This document shows positions 19,179 through 28,336 of a stretch of DNA of 64,000 nt, in pieces. The notes below the pieces were generated by a model. It saw only the letters and a program-made list of their open reading frames with translations, did not search any database and was not told the origin of the DNA. Every line of letters begins with the position of its first letter. Positions within the stretch are counted from its first letter, which is position 1. This stretch comes from Blastococcus litoris (GTDB lineage Bacteria; Actinomycetota; Actinomycetes; Mycobacteriales; Geodermatophilaceae): NCBI RefSeq assembly GCF_003075095.1, contig NZ_QCZF01000003.1, positions 124,001-188,000 of the forward strand. Reading direction: 5' to 3'. The position numbers and the translations under genes are program-made.

Positions 19179-21770
19179 ATGGAGAGCAAGCTCACGACCC
19201 GGTCGCAGGAGGCCGTCGCCGCCGCGCAGCGCCTGGCGGTCGCCCGCGGTCAGGCGGCCCTCGAACCACTGCACCTGCTCGCCTCCCTGCTCGAGCAGGC
19301 CGACGGCATCGCGGGCCCGCTGCTGACGGCGGTCGGCTCCGATCCCGCCGATGTCCGTGCGAAGACGGAGGCGGCGCTGCGCCGCATGCCCAGCGTCACC
19401 GGGGCGACCGTGCCCGCGCCGGCGCCGTCCCGGGAGCTGCTGCGCGTCATCAACGACGCCGGCGAGCAGGCCGGCGCCCTGGGTGACGAGTACATCTCCA
19501 CCGAGCACCTGCTGGTCGGTCTGGCCGGCTCCGGGGGCGAGGCCGGCGACGTCCTCACCGGCGCGGGTGCCACCCGCGACACCCTGCTCGGTGCCTTCCG
19601 GACCGTCCGCGGCAGCCGCAAGGTCACGACGCCGGACCCGGAGGCGACGTACCAGGCCCTCGAGAAGTACGCCGTCGACCTCACCCAGCGGGCCCGCGAC
19701 GGCAAGATCGACCCCGTCGTCGGCCGCGACACCGAGATCCGCCGCGTCGTGCAGGTGCTGTCCCGCCGCACGAAGAACAACCCCGTGCTCATCGGCGAGC
19801 CCGGCGTCGGGAAGACCGCGATCGTCGAGGGGCTGGCCCAGCGCATCGTCGCCGGCGACGTCCCCGAGAGCCTCAAGGGCAAGCGCCTGATGGCGCTGGA
19901 CCTGTCGGCCATGGTCGCCGGTGCCAAGTACCGCGGTGAGTTCGAGGAGCGCCTCAAGGCGGTGCTCCAGGAGATCACCGACTCCGAGGGCGAGATCGTC
20001 ACCTTCATCGACGAGCTGCACACGATCGTCGGCGCCGGGGCCAGCGGCGACTCCGCCATGGACGCCGGCAACATGATCAAGCCGATGCTCGCCCGTGGCG
20101 AGCTGCGCATGGTCGGCGCCACGACCCTCGACGAGTTCCGCGAGCACATCGAGAAGGACCCCGCGCTGGAGCGCCGTTTCCAGCAGGTCTTCGTCGGCGA
20201 GCCCTCGGTCGAGGACACGATCGGCATCCTCCGCGGGCTCAAGGAGCGCTACGAGGTCCACCACGGTGTCCGCATCACCGACGCCGCGATCGTGGCCGCC
20301 GCGACGCTGTCGGACCGGTACGTCACGGCCCGCTTCCTCCCCGACAAGGCGATCGACCTGGTCGACGAGGCCGCCAGCCGGCTGCGCATGGAGATCGACA
20401 GCCGTCCCGTCGAGGTCGACGAGGTCGAGCGCGCCGTGCGGCGCATGGAGATCGAGGAGATGGCGCTGTCCAAGGAGGACGACCCGTCGTCCCTGGACCG
20501 CCTGGCCGCCCTGCGCTCCGACCTGGCCGACCGCCGCCAGGAGCTGGCCGAGCTGACCTTCCGCTGGCAGCAGGACAAGACCGCCATCGAGCGGATCCAG
20601 CGCATCAAGGAGGAGCTCGAGTCGGTCCGGCTGGAGGCCGAGCGCGCCGAGCGCGACGGCGACCTGGCCCGGGCCGCGGAGCTGCGCTACGGCCGGCTGC
20701 CCGACCTGGAGCGGTCGCTGACCTCGGCCGAGGAGTCCGTGGCCTCGGGCGAGTCGATGCTCAAGGAGGAGGTCGGCCCCGACGACATCGCCGAGGTCGT
20801 CCAGGCGTGGACGGGCATCCCCGCGGGCCGGCTGCTCGAGGGCGAGACCCAGAAGCTGCTGCGCATGGAGGAGGGCCTGGCCGGCCGCGTCGTCGGCCAG
20901 CCCGACGCCGTCCGCGCCGTGTCCGACGCCGTGCGCCGCGCCCGCTCCGGCGTGGCCGACCCCGATCGCCCGACCGGCTCCTTCCTCTTCCTGGGACCCA
21001 CGGGTGTCGGCAAGACCGAGCTGGCCAAGGCGCTGGCCGAGTTCCTGTTCGACGACGAGCGGGCCATGGTCCGCATCGACATGAGCGAGTACTCGGAGAA
21101 GCACTCGGTCGCCCGCCTGGTCGGTGCCCCTCCGGGCTACGTCGGCTACGAGGCCGGCGGCCAGCTCACCGAGGCGGTGCGACGGCGTCCGTACACCGTG
21201 GTGCTGCTCGACGAGGTGGAGAAGGCGCACCCCGACGTCTTCGACGTGCTGCTCCAGGTGCTCGACGACGGCCGGCTCACCGACGGCCAGGGCCGGACGG
21301 TGGACTTCCGCAACACGATCCTGATCCTGACCTCGAACCTGGGGTCGCAGATCATCGCCGACCAGTCGGTGCCCGAGGAGCGCCGCCGCACCGCGGTGAT
21401 GGAGGTCGTGCGCACGCACTTCAAGCCGGAGTTCCTCAACCGGCTGGACGACGTCGTGGTGTTCCGCGCCCTGGGCAGCGAGGAGCTGACCGGGATCGTC
21501 GACATCCAGGTCGGTGTCCTGGCGCGGCGGCTGGCGGCCCGGCGGCTCACGCTGCGGGTCACCGACGCCGCCAAGGAGTGGCTGGCGCTCAACGGGTTCG
21601 ACCCGGTCTACGGCGCCCGTCCGCTCCGCCGGCTGGTGCAGTCGGCGATCGGCGACCAGCTGGCGAAGGCGCTGCTGTCCGGCGACATCCGCGACGGCGA
21701 CGAGGTCGTCGTCGACTGGCCGGCCGACGTCACGGACGGCGACAGCGGGCTGAGCGTCACGCGCGGGTAG
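19179..21770 (+). CDS. clpB: ATP-dependent disaggregase ClpB (Hsp100)
   Basis: Hexameric AAA+ chaperone that pulls polypeptides out of aggregates together with DnaK. It is 863 aa. The N-domain (residues 1-145) has two Clp-N repeats. The first Walker A is GEPGVGKT with Walker [10 protein letters not shown]. The coiled-coil M-domain (about 400-520, rich in Arg/Glu) distinguishes ClpB from ClpA/ClpC. The second Walker A is GPTGVGKT with [15 protein letters not shown]. The C-terminal [12 protein letters not shown] is conserved. ATG 19179 is the family start. Control is by the HAIR box upstream, and a strong terminator follows. Confidence 0.98.
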   Translation: MESKLTTRSQEAVAAAQRLAVARGQAALEPLHLLASLLEQADGIAGPLLTAVGSDPADVRAKTEAALRRMPSVTGATVPAPAPSRELLRVINDAGEQAGALGDEYISTEHLLVGLAGSGGEAGDVLTGAGATRDTLLGAFRTVRGSRKVTTPDPEATYQALEKYAVDLTQRARDGKIDPVVGRDTEIRRVVQVLSRRTKNNPVLIGEPGVGKTAIVEGLAQRIVAGDVPESLKGKRLMALDLSAMVAGAKYRGEFEERLKAVLQEITDSEGEIVTFIDELHTIVGAGASGDSAMDAGNMIKPMLARGELRMVGATTLDEFREHIEKDPALERRFQQVFVGEPSVEDTIGILRGLKERYEVHHGVRITDAAIVAAATLSDRYVTARFLPDKAIDLVDEAASRLRMEIDSRPVEVDEVERAVRRMEIEEMALSKEDDPSSLDRLAALRSDLADRRQELAELTFRWQQDKTAIERIQRIKEELESVRLEAERAERDGDLARAAELRYGRLPDLERSLTSAEESVASGESMLKEEVGPDDIAEVVQAWTGIPAGRLLEGETQKLLRMEEGLAGRVVGQPDAVRAVSDAVRRARSGVADPDRPTGSFLFLGPTGVGKTELAKALAEFLFDDERAMVRIDMSEYSEKHSVARLVGAPPGYVGYEAGGQLTEAVRRRPYTVVLLDEVEKAHPDVFDVLLQVLDDGRLTDGQGRTVDFRNTILILTSNLGSQIIADQSVPEERRRTAVMEVVRTHFKPEFLNRLDDVVVFRALGSEELTGIVDIQVGVLARRLAARRLTLRVTDAAKEWLALNGFDPVYGARPLRRLVQSAIGDQLAKALLSGDIRDGDEVVVDWPADVTDGDSGLSVTRG

Positions 21771-21787
21771 CGGCTCGACCACTCCTG

Positions 21788-21822
21788 GGGGCCCGCCGGA
21801 TCACCGCGATCCGGCGGGCCCC
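21788..21822 (+). terminator. Hairpin terminator after clpB
   Basis: A perfect 15-bp stem (21788-21802 with 21808-21822) closed by a 5-nt loop, 18 bp after the clpB stop. Confidence 0.85.
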
Positions 21823-21940
21823 TCCGTCGTCCACGGCCCGTGGCGGTGGTGACACGAGTGGGCGATGCGCGGTGCGGCGCCGGTCGCTCCCTTCCCCCGT
21901 CCACCATGATCGCGGGGAACCGGAACGACGGGAGAGCGAC

Positions 21941-22654
21941 ATGACGTCAGGACAGGGCGGTCCGTACGGGGACCCCTCACAGCAGGGGCAGGGCGGCCAG
22001 CAGGGCCAGCCGCCGTACGGTCAGCAGCCACCTCAGGGACAGCCGCCGTACGGGCAGCCGCCGCAGGGTCAGCAGCCGCCCTACGGCCAGCCCCCGCAGT
22101 ACGGGCAGCAGCCCCCCTACGGGCAGCAGTACCCCGGGTACGCGCCCGCGCCGTCGGCCCCGACCGGCTACGGGGCGCCGGCACCCGTGGAGCGGCCCAC
22201 CACCGTGCGCGTCGGCATCGGTGCACTCGTGGCCAGCCTGGTGCTGAGCGCGATCTCCGTGATCGTCACGTTCGCCGACTTCGACTCGCTCGTCGACGAG
22301 GCGCTGCGGCAGTCGACCGACCCGGCGGTCACCGAGGACCTCGCCCGCACCGGTGTGCTGATCGGGGTCGTGATCGCCCTGATCATCCTGGGCCTGATGG
22401 CGCTGTTCATCTGGTTCGCGCACCAGGGCCGCAACTGGGCTCGGATCGTGATCTTCGTCCTCGGCGGGCTCAACGTGCTGTTCGCCCTGATCGGCGCGGC
22501 CGCCGGTGTCGGGTCGACCGGCAGCGGCTTCCTGACCTCGCTGTCGTGGTTCCAGACGATCCTCGTCGCGGTCGGCGTCGTCGCCCTGGCGCTGAAGCCG
22601 TCCAACGACTGGTACCGCTACCGCGGCTGGCAGCGGGCCAACGGGCAGGGCTGA
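21941..22654 (+). CDS. Pro/Gln/Gly-rich tail plus four-helix membrane protein, function unknown
   Basis: A 237-aa protein. The first 85 residues are low-complexity with repeated PPYGQ units and are expected to be disordered in the cytoplasm. Four membrane helices follow: around IGALVASLVLSAISVIV, GVLIGVVIALIILGLMALFIW, ARIVIFVLGGLNVLFALIG and WFQTILVAVGVVALAL. Actinobacterial proteins with this layout are common and often sit near division or heat-shock genes, but I do not recognise a defined function. ATG 21941 follows GGGAGAG. It stands alone between two hairpin terminators. Confidence 0.85.
   Translation: MTSGQGGPYGDPSQQGQGGQQGQPPYGQQPPQGQPPYGQPPQGQQPPYGQPPQYGQQPPYGQQYPGYAPAPSAPTGYGAPAPVERPTTVRVGIGALVASLVLSAISVIVTFADFDSLVDEALRQSTDPAVTEDLARTGVLIGVVIALIILGLMALFIWFAHQGRNWARIVIFVLGGLNVLFALIGAAAGVGSTGSGFLTSLSWFQTILVAVGVVALALKPSNDWYRYRGWQRANGQG
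22010..22129 (+). repeat. PPYGQ-coding repeat
   Basis: About five degenerate copies of a unit encoding PPYGQ(QPPQGQ) lie inside the preceding membrane-protein gene, with ccgccgtacgg/cccccctacgg cores. These are coding repeats in a disordered tail, not an array. Confidence 0.8.
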
Positions 22655-22660
22655 GCCCGG

Positions 22661-22690
22661 GACGCCGGCGGTCCTCGGGCCGCCGGCGTC
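22661..22690. terminator. Bidirectional hairpin terminator
   Basis: An 11-bp perfect stem (gacgccggcgg and its complement) with an 8-nt loop separates two convergent membrane-protein genes. Confidence 0.75.
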
Positions 22691-22696
22691 CGCTCC

Positions 22697-23167
22697 TCAG
22701 GCCGGGGTGCGCAGCTTCGGCACCCAGGCGCCGGTCGTGCGGGCGAGCAGGCTCGCCACCGCCGAGGCCGACAGCACGAGCAGCAGCAGCAGCGAGATCG
22801 TGACCCCGCCCAGGGTCAGCGCCGACATCAGCGAGAGCAGGACCAGCAGGCCGCTCGCGGCCAGCCCCAGCCAGCGCGCCCACGGCTGGCGGCGCGGCAG
22901 GAAGACCGCGGCCAGGGCGAGCAGCAGCCCGATGGCCAGGTAGGGCACCAGCGACATGATCACGAACTGGCTGGCTTCGGACCGGGAGACGTCCGCGCCG
23001 TCCCTGACCAGCCGCGCCACCGCGTCGTCGTAGGAGTACCAGAGCAAAGCCGCGTTGGTCAGCAGCAGCGCGGCGAGGATGCCCATCACGATCACCGCGA
23101 CCCGCACCGACGGCGGCATCGGCGGGCGCGGCGAGGGGGCGGGGTCGGGCGACTGGGCGTTCGGCAC
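22697..23167 (-). CDS. Small four-helix membrane protein, unknown
   Basis: A 156-aa hydrophobic protein I do not recognise. A Pro-rich N-terminus is followed by helix 1 (VRVAVIVMGILAALLLTNAALLW), a soluble loop of about 35 residues (YDDAVARLVRDG...), then three more helices ending in LLLLLVLSASAVASLLA. GTG 23167 is the most upstream plausible start. CAGGCT lies 6 nt ahead of it, the same place where TANNNT hexamers sit in several leaderless genes here. The reading frame stays open upstream but becomes Arg/Ser-rich antisense sequence of the oxidoreductase gene. Start confidence is moderate. Confidence 0.65.
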   Translation of the reverse strand: MPNAQSPDPAPSPRPPMPPSVRVAVIVMGILAALLLTNAALLWYSYDDAVARLVRDGADVSRSEASQFVIMSLVPYLAIGLLLALAAVFLPRRQPWARWLGLAASGLLVLLSLMSALTLGGVTISLLLLLVLSASAVASLLARTTGAWVPKLRTPA

Positions 23168-23282
23168 GGCCACAGCCTGGCAGACCGGCGCCGGCGGGAC
23201 GGGCGTGTCACCCGTCCGGTTGTGCCCCAGACAATTTCGCGGCCGACGAATCCGGATCGGCACCGGCGCACGAAGACAGTGC

Positions 23283-24953
23283 GTGACGACGTCCTTGACG
23301 GCCCCGGGCAGCGCCCCGGAGGACCGTGCCGAGAAGCCCCGCGGCCGCCGCGCCCTCGCGGCGCTGGCCGGGCTGCTGGCCGCCGCCGTCGCCCTGGGCT
23401 TCGCCGAGCTGGTCGCCGGGTTCGTCGGCCCTGCCTCCTCCCCGGTGATCGCGGTCGGGGACGCGGCGATCACCCTGACCCCCGAGCCGGTCAAGGCCTT
23501 CGCGATCCGCACCTTCGGCGAGAACGACAAGATCGCCCTGATCGTCGGCACCCTCGCCGTCATCGCGGTGTACGCCCTGGTCGTCGGCATCGTCGGGCTG
23601 CGGAACCGCCGCCTCGGCACCCTCGGCATCGCGCTCTTCGGAGCGGTCGGCGTCCTGGCCGCCCTCACCCGTCCGGCAGGCGGGCCGCTCGACGCCCTGC
23701 CGTCGCTCGTCGGCGCCGCCGCCGGTGTCCTCGCGCTGCTGGCCCTCCTCGCTCCCCTGCAGGTCCCGGTCGCCGCTCCGCGCGGGGACGAGCTCCCGAC
23801 CGCCGAGGGGCACGCGGACCAGAAGGTGGTCGACCGGCTGCGCGAGGTCCTCGGCTCGACCGACCGGAAGGGCGCCGGGCTGGACCGGAGGCGCTTCTTC
23901 CTCACCGGCGGCGTCGCGCTCGGCGCGGCCGCGCTGACCGGCGGAGGTGGCCGGCTCCTCCAGCGGCGCTTCGACGTCGCCGCCGACCGCGCGGCGCTGG
24001 AGCTGCCGTCGCCCACGTCGCGGGCGGCCGCCCTGCCCGCCGGTGCCGACCTCGCCGAGGACGTCGAGGGGCTGACCCCGCTGTTCACCGACAACGGCGA
24101 GTTCTACCGCGTCGACACCGCGATCACCGTCCCGCGCATCCGGCCGGCCGACTACCGCCTGCAGATGGCGGGCATGTTCGACTCGCCGCGCAGCTACACG
24201 CTGGCCGACCTGTTCGAGCGCGACGACGTCATCGAGCGGGACATCACCCTGACCTGCGTCTCCAACGAGGTGGGCGGCACGCTCGCCGGCACCGCCCGCT
24301 GGATCGGCGTCCCGCTCGCCCCCCTGCTGGAGGAGAACGGCATCCGCTCGGGCAGCGACCAGCTGCTGTGCCGCTCCGAGGACGGCATGACGATCGGCGC
24401 CCCGACGCGCAACGCCCTCGAGGTCGAGGACGCCATGCTGGCCTTCGGCATGAACGGCGAGCCGCTGCCGGTCGAGCACGGCTTCCCCGTGCGCATGCTC
24501 ATCCCCGGCCTCTACGGCTACGTGTCGGCGTGCAAGTGGCTGGTCCGGATCGAGGCCACCACGTACGACGCCGTCGACGCCTACTGGACCGAGCGCGACT
24601 GGGCTGCCGAGGGGCCGATCAAGGTCGCCTCCCGGATCGACACCCCGGCCCCGCTCCGCCAGTTCCCGGCCGGCCGCCGCGCGATCGCCGGCGTGGCGTG
24701 GGCGCAGACCCGCGGCATCGCCAAGGTCGAGGTCCGCGTCGACGAGGAGGACTGGGCGGAGGCCGAGCTGTCCCCGGAGGTCGACGCCGACCTGTGGCGC
24801 CAGTGGGTGCTGCCCTACGACTTCAGCGCCGGCCGGCACTCGATCACCGTGCGCGCGACCAGCGCCGACGGCGAGGTCCAGACCGAGGAGCGCGCGTCGC
24901 CCTTCCCCGCCGGATCCAGCGGCTGGCACACCGTCCAGGTCGTCGCCGGCTGA
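23283..24953 (+). CDS. Membrane-anchored molybdopterin-dependent oxidoreductase (sulfite-oxidase fold) with internal Tat motif
   Basis: A 556-aa protein. Four membrane helices occupy about residues 20-155. A cytoplasmic loop leads to a twin-arginine motif (DRRRFFL, Arg202-204) just before a fifth hydrophobic segment (GGVALGAAALTGGG). The Mo-binding domain starts near residue 265. Its cofactor Cys is Cys325 in LTCVSNEVGG, and a C-terminal Mo-co dimerisation domain is near 440-550. The layout implies Sec insertion of the first helices and Tat export of the folded cofactor domain, a route known for actinobacterial Rieske proteins and a MoCo family. GTG 23283 is chosen because upstream sequence is the divergent promoter. 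Substrate unknown. A FAS1 lipoprotein gene follows. Confidence 0.88.
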   Translation: MTTSLTAPGSAPEDRAEKPRGRRALAALAGLLAAAVALGFAELVAGFVGPASSPVIAVGDAAITLTPEPVKAFAIRTFGENDKIALIVGTLAVIAVYALVVGIVGLRNRRLGTLGIALFGAVGVLAALTRPAGGPLDALPSLVGAAAGVLALLALLAPLQVPVAAPRGDELPTAEGHADQKVVDRLREVLGSTDRKGAGLDRRRFFLTGGVALGAAALTGGGGRLLQRRFDVAADRAALELPSPTSRAAALPAGADLAEDVEGLTPLFTDNGEFYRVDTAITVPRIRPADYRLQMAGMFDSPRSYTLADLFERDDVIERDITLTCVSNEVGGTLAGTARWIGVPLAPLLEENGIRSGSDQLLCRSEDGMTIGAPTRNALEVEDAMLAFGMNGEPLPVEHGFPVRMLIPGLYGYVSACKWLVRIEATTYDAVDAYWTERDWAAEGPIKVASRIDTPAPLRQFPAGRRAIAGVAWAQTRGIAKVEVRVDEEDWAEAELSPEVDADLWRQWVLPYDFSAGRHSITVRATSADGEVQTEERASPFPAGSSGWHTVQVVAG

Positions 24954-25072
24954 CCCCCAGACCCGCCACGGCACCCGCCGGGGCGAGATACTCCGGACCG
25001 CTCCCCGCGGCCCGGCGCACCACCCGCCCGCGACGAAGCGGTCGCACGGACAGGACAAGGAGCACCATCACC

Positions 25073-25738
25073 GTGAAGAGCAACCTCCTCACCCGCGGCG
25101 TCCTCATGACCGCCGTCTCCACCCTCGCCATCACGCTCACGGCCTGCGGTTCCGACGACTCGTCGGACAGCAGCGCCTCGGCGGACACGAGCAGCATGGA
25201 GAGCTCGGAGGCCACCGAGAGCAGCGCGATGCCGATGTCCGACGAGCCGTTCGGCGCCGGCTGCTCCGCGGTCCCGACCGAGGGCGAGGGCAGCTTCACC
25301 GGGATGACCGACGACCCGGTCGCGACCGCCGCCAGCAACAACCCGGCGCTGTCCACCCTGGTGCAGGCCGTCACCGCCGCCAACCTCGGCGACACTCTGA
25401 ACACCACCGACGACATCACCGTGCTGGCCCCGGCCAACCCGGCCTTCGAGGCCGTCCCGGCCGACGCGCTCAACGGGCTGCTGGCCGACACCGCCATGCT
25501 GACGACGGTGCTCACCCACCACGTCATCCCGGGTCGCCTGACCCCGGAGGAGCTGGCCGGCACGCACACCACGCTCAACAACGACGAGGTCACCATCGAG
25601 GGCTCGGGTGAGAACTTCACCATCGCCGGCGAGGGCACCGTCGTGGGCATGGAGGCCTCGGTGATCTGCGGCAACGTGCAGACCGCCAACGCCACCGTCT
25701 ACATCATCGACCAGGTGCTCAAGCCCGCTGGTATGTGA
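25073..25738 (+). CDS. Fasciclin (FAS1) domain lipoprotein, MPT70/MPT83-like
   Basis: A 221-aa secreted protein. The signal sequence ends at the lipobox LTAC, so the mature protein is lipid-anchored outside the cell. A Ser-rich linker (SSDSSASADTSS) follows, then a single FAS1 domain with the two conserved boxes TVLAPANPAFEAVP and LTHHVIPGRLTPEEL, ending IDQVLKPAGM. GTG 25073 is preceded by AAGGAG at 10 nt. FAS1 proteins mediate adhesion or matrix contacts; mycobacterial homologues are SigK-regulated. Here it follows a membrane molybdopterin oxidoreductase by 119 bp, a pairing seen in other actinobacteria as far as I recall. No SigK gene is in the window. Confidence 0.92.
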   Translation: MKSNLLTRGVLMTAVSTLAITLTACGSDDSSDSSASADTSSMESSEATESSAMPMSDEPFGAGCSAVPTEGEGSFTGMTDDPVATAASNNPALSTLVQAVTAANLGDTLNTTDDITVLAPANPAFEAVPADALNGLLADTAMLTTVLTHHVIPGRLTPEELAGTHTTLNNDEVTIEGSGENFTIAGEGTVVGMEASVICGNVQTANATVYIIDQVLKPAGM

Positions 25739-25752
25739 TCCCCGCAGCGCCC

Positions 25753-25790
25753 CAGGGCCGTCGTCCGACTCCGGTCGGACGGCGGCCCTG
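25753..25790. terminator. Hairpin terminator between FAS1 gene and tspO
   Basis: 16-bp arms (25753-25768 and 25775-25790) with one mismatched or wobble position and a 6-nt loop, between convergent genes. Confidence 0.75.
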
Positions 25791-25799
25791 CGTCGTCGG

Positions 25800-26255
25800 T
25801 CAGTTGCTCCGGGCGATCGCCACGGTCAGGGCCGTGGCGAACGCCGTCCACGCCGCGTAGGGCACGAGGACGGCGCCGGCCGGCGGGCTCACCAGGGCCG
25901 CCCGGCGGGCCAGGTCCACGGAGGAGACCGTGAGCGCCGCGCTCTCGGCAGCGGCGAGCCAGGGCCGGTGAGCCCTGAAGAAGACCGGCGTCCACGCGGC
26001 GTTGAGGACGAGGTTGCCTGCGTAGGCGCGGCCGAACGAGGGGCCCGCGCCCTTGATCAGGGCCTCGCCGGACGCCCACGCGATACCGGCGTAGAGGGCG
26101 GTCCACACGATGCCGAAGGTCTGCGGCGGCGGGTACCAGGCGGGCTTCCGGAGTTTGCGGAACCACCGGCTGTCGGGGTCGGTGGCCAGTCCGCCGAGCA
26201 CTGCTGCGGTGACCGGGCCGGCGGCGGCGAGCAGCCGGGTGCGACGGGAGGACAT
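25800..26255 (-). CDS. TspO/MBR family membrane protein
   Basis: A 151-aa protein with five predicted helices. The TspO signatures are KPAWYPPPQTFGIVWTALY after helix 1 and NLVLNAAWTPVFFRA in helix 3, the tryptophan-rich porphyrin-binding face. TspO proteins bind tetrapyrroles and cholesterol-like ligands and take part in stress and light responses; the exact role is unsettled. The ATG at 26255 has no strong ribosome site, but CAGGAT lies 6 nt upstream, so it may be leaderless. It is divergent from pyrE, 33 bp apart, which forces the two promoters to overlap. Confidence 0.93.
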   Translation of the reverse strand: MSSRRTRLLAAAGPVTAAVLGGLATDPDSRWFRKLRKPAWYPPPQTFGIVWTALYAGIAWASGEALIKGAGPSFGRAYAGNLVLNAAWTPVFFRAHRPWLAAAESAALTVSSVDLARRAALVSPPAGAVLVPYAAWTAFATALTVAIARSN

Positions 26256-26275
26256 GGCGTGATCCTGGGCCTCAG

Positions 26276-26281
26276 TAGGGT
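26276..26281 (+). promoter_or_regulatory. TAGGGT -10 element of pyrE, leaderless type
   Basis: TAGGGT ends 7 nt before the pyrE ATG. The gap to the divergent tspO start is only 33 bp, so little or no 5' leader can exist. Confidence 0.55.
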
Positions 26282-26288
26282 CGGGCGC

Positions 26289-26843
26289 ATGACGGCTCCC
26301 GCGACCCTGCCCGACCGTGACCGCCTGCTCGAGCTGATCGTCGAGCTCGCCGTCGTGCACGGGAAGGTCACGCTGTCGTCAGGGCGCGAGGCCGACTGGT
26401 ACATCGACATGCGCCGCCTGACGCTGCACCACGAGGGCGCGCCGCTGGTCGGCCGGGTGATGCGGCAGCTGACCCGCGACCTGCGCTACGACGTCGTGGG
26501 CGGCCTGACGCTGGGCGCCGACCCGGTGGCGACGGCGATGCTGCACGCGGCCGCCGACGGCGAGGGCTTCCTGGACGCCTGCGTCGTCCGGAAAGCGGGC
26601 AAGGCGCACGGGCTGCAGCGGCGGATCGAGGGCCCGGACGTCGAGGGCCGCTCCGTGCTCGTCGTCGAGGACGTGTCCACCACCGGCGGGAGCCCGCTCA
26701 CCGCGGCCGAGGCGCTCCAGGAGGCCGGCGCCGAGGTCATCGGGGTCGCCGTCATCGTCGACCGCGGTGGCCGCGAGGCCGTGGAGAAGGCCGGCTTCGA
26801 GTATCGCTCCGCCTTCACCCTCGCCGACCTCGGCCTGAGCTGA
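26289..26843 (+). CDS. pyrE: Orotate phosphoribosyltransferase
   Basis: Joins orotate to PRPP to make OMP in pyrimidine synthesis; cytosolic dimer. It is 184 aa. The PRPP-binding motif is VLVVEDVSTTGGSPL, and the catalytic loop is VRKAGKAHGLQRRIEG with the conserved lysines. ADWYIDMRR near residue 38 binds orotate. ATG 26289 fits the family start and a TAGGGT hexamer 7 nt upstream. It is divergent from tspO. The following flavoprotein gene has its own TACCGT element, so pyrE may be monocistronic. Other pyrimidine genes are not in the window. Confidence 0.96.
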   Translation: MTAPATLPDRDRLLELIVELAVVHGKVTLSSGREADWYIDMRRLTLHHEGAPLVGRVMRQLTRDLRYDVVGGLTLGADPVATAMLHAAADGEGFLDACVVRKAGKAHGLQRRIEGPDVEGRSVLVVEDVSTTGGSPLTAAEALQEAGAEVIGVAVIVDRGGREAVEKAGFEYRSAFTLADLGLS

Positions 26844-26862
26844 TCCCGCCGGGGCACCGCCG

Positions 26863-26868
26863 TACCGT
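26863..26868 (+). promoter_or_regulatory. TACCGT -10 element of the FAD-linked oxidase, leaderless type
   Basis: TACCGT ends 6 nt before GTG 26875. An alternative GTG at 26869 would touch the hexamer, which argues for the later start. Confidence 0.45.
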
Positions 26869-26874
26869 GTGACC

Positions 26875-28299
26875 GTGACCACTTCGTGGGTGGCCGAGCT
26901 GCAGGACGCGCTCGGCGCCGACAGCGTCCTCACCGATCCGGACGTCACGGCTGCCTACGCCCGTGACCAGGCGATGCTCGCCCCGGCGGGCACGCCCGCG
27001 GCCGTCGTCCTGCCCCGGAGCACGGACGACGTCGTCGCCGTCCTGCGGACGGCATCGCGGCACGGCGTCCCCGTCGTCCCGCGCGGCGCCGGCTCGGGGC
27101 TGGCCGGCTCCAGCAACGCCGTCGACGGCGCGATCACGCTGGTGATGACCCGCATGGACGCCGTCCTGGAGGTGTCGCCCGCCGATCGGCTCGCCGTCGT
27201 CCAGCCGGGCGTGGTCAACAAGGCGCTGCGCGACGCCGTCGCGGGGGCGGGGCTCTTCTACCCTCCCGACCCGTCGAGCTACGACTGGTGCACGATCGGC
27301 GGCAACCTCTCGACCAACTCCGGTGGCCTGTGCTGCGTGAAGTACGGCGTCACCACCGACTACGTGCTCGGGCTCGAGGTGGTGCTCGCGGACGGCCGCG
27401 TGCTGCGCACCGGCCGGCGCACGGTCAAGGGCGTCGCCGGCTACGACCTCGCCCGGCTGTTCGTCGGCTCGGAGGGCACGCTCGGCGTCATCACCGAGGC
27501 GACGCTCGCTCTGCGGCCGGCCCCGCAGCGGCCGGTGACCCTCGCCGCAACGTTCGCCACGACCGCGCAGACCGGCGAGGTGGTGGAGCGGGTGGTCACC
27601 ACCGGTCTGGTGCCCAGCCTGCTGGAGGTCATGGACAACACTTGCATCTGCGCCGTCGACGACCTGCTGAAGGCCGATCTCGACCGCTCGGCGCACGCCC
27701 TGCTCGTGGCCCAGTCCGACGCCGGCGGGGAGGCGGCCGCCCGGGAGATCGAGGCGCTCGCCGCGCTGTGCCGCGAGGCCGGAGCCGATCTCGTGCACAC
27801 CACCGACGACCCCACCGAGGGCGACCTCCTGCTGCAGGCCCGCAGGATGGCGCTGCCCGCGCTCGAGCAACTGGGCAGCACCCTGATCGACGACGTCGCC
27901 GTGCCGCGTTCCCGGATCGCCGAGTTCCTCGACGGCTGCGATGCCGTCGCCGCCGCCCGCGCCCTCACCATCGGGGTGGTCGGCCACGCCGGGGACGGCA
28001 ACATGCACCCGACGATCTGCTTCGACCCCGCCGACGCCGACCAGCGCCAGCGCGCGTTCGGCGCCTTCGACGACATCCTCGAGCTGGGGCTGTCCCTGGG
28101 CGGCACGATCACCGGCGAGCACGGCGTCGGGGCGATCAAGGTCGACTGGCTGGAGCGCGAGATCGGGCCGGTGGCGCTCGACGTGCACCGGGCGATCAAG
28201 GACGCCCTCGACCCGGCCGGGCTGCTCAACCCGGGCAAGGTGTTCCGGCGGGCGGCGGTGCGCGACCTCGCCGCCGTGGGTGAACTCGGCGGTCGCTGA
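26875..28299 (+). CDS. FAD-linked oxidase, GlcD/D-lactate dehydrogenase-like
   Basis: A 474-aa 2-hydroxyacid dehydrogenase. The PCMH-type FAD domain has PRGAGSGLAGSSNAV and DPSSYDWCTIGGNLSTNSGG. The C-terminal FAD-linked oxidase domain has GHAGDGNMHPT and GLLNPGKVF, with ITGEHGVGAIK as the catalytic-site region. Members oxidise glycolate, D-lactate or D-2-hydroxyglutarate and pass electrons to the quinone pool or an electron-transfer flavoprotein; the substrate cannot be chosen from sequence. The paired GlcE/GlcF subunits are absent, so it acts as a single-subunit type. Start chosen at GTG 26875 from the upstream hexamer; GTG 26869 is the alternative. Confidence 0.9.
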   Translation: MTTSWVAELQDALGADSVLTDPDVTAAYARDQAMLAPAGTPAAVVLPRSTDDVVAVLRTASRHGVPVVPRGAGSGLAGSSNAVDGAITLVMTRMDAVLEVSPADRLAVVQPGVVNKALRDAVAGAGLFYPPDPSSYDWCTIGGNLSTNSGGLCCVKYGVTTDYVLGLEVVLADGRVLRTGRRTVKGVAGYDLARLFVGSEGTLGVITEATLALRPAPQRPVTLAATFATTAQTGEVVERVVTTGLVPSLLEVMDNTCICAVDDLLKADLDRSAHALLVAQSDAGGEAAAREIEALAALCREAGADLVHTTDDPTEGDLLLQARRMALPALEQLGSTLIDDVAVPRSRIAEFLDGCDAVAAARALTIGVVGHAGDGNMHPTICFDPADADQRQRAFGAFDDILELGLSLGGTITGEHGVGAIKVDWLEREIGPVALDVHRAIKDALDPAGLLNPGKVFRRAAVRDLAAVGELGGR

Positions 28300-28336
28300 G
28301 CTGCCGGTCGTCGGTCCCGGGTGACACGCTGTGGGC

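Noticed and set aside
22010-22129. Short repeats suggestive of a CRISPR or tandem array
   Set aside because: They are in frame, encode PPYGQ and have no spacers; simple coding low complexity.
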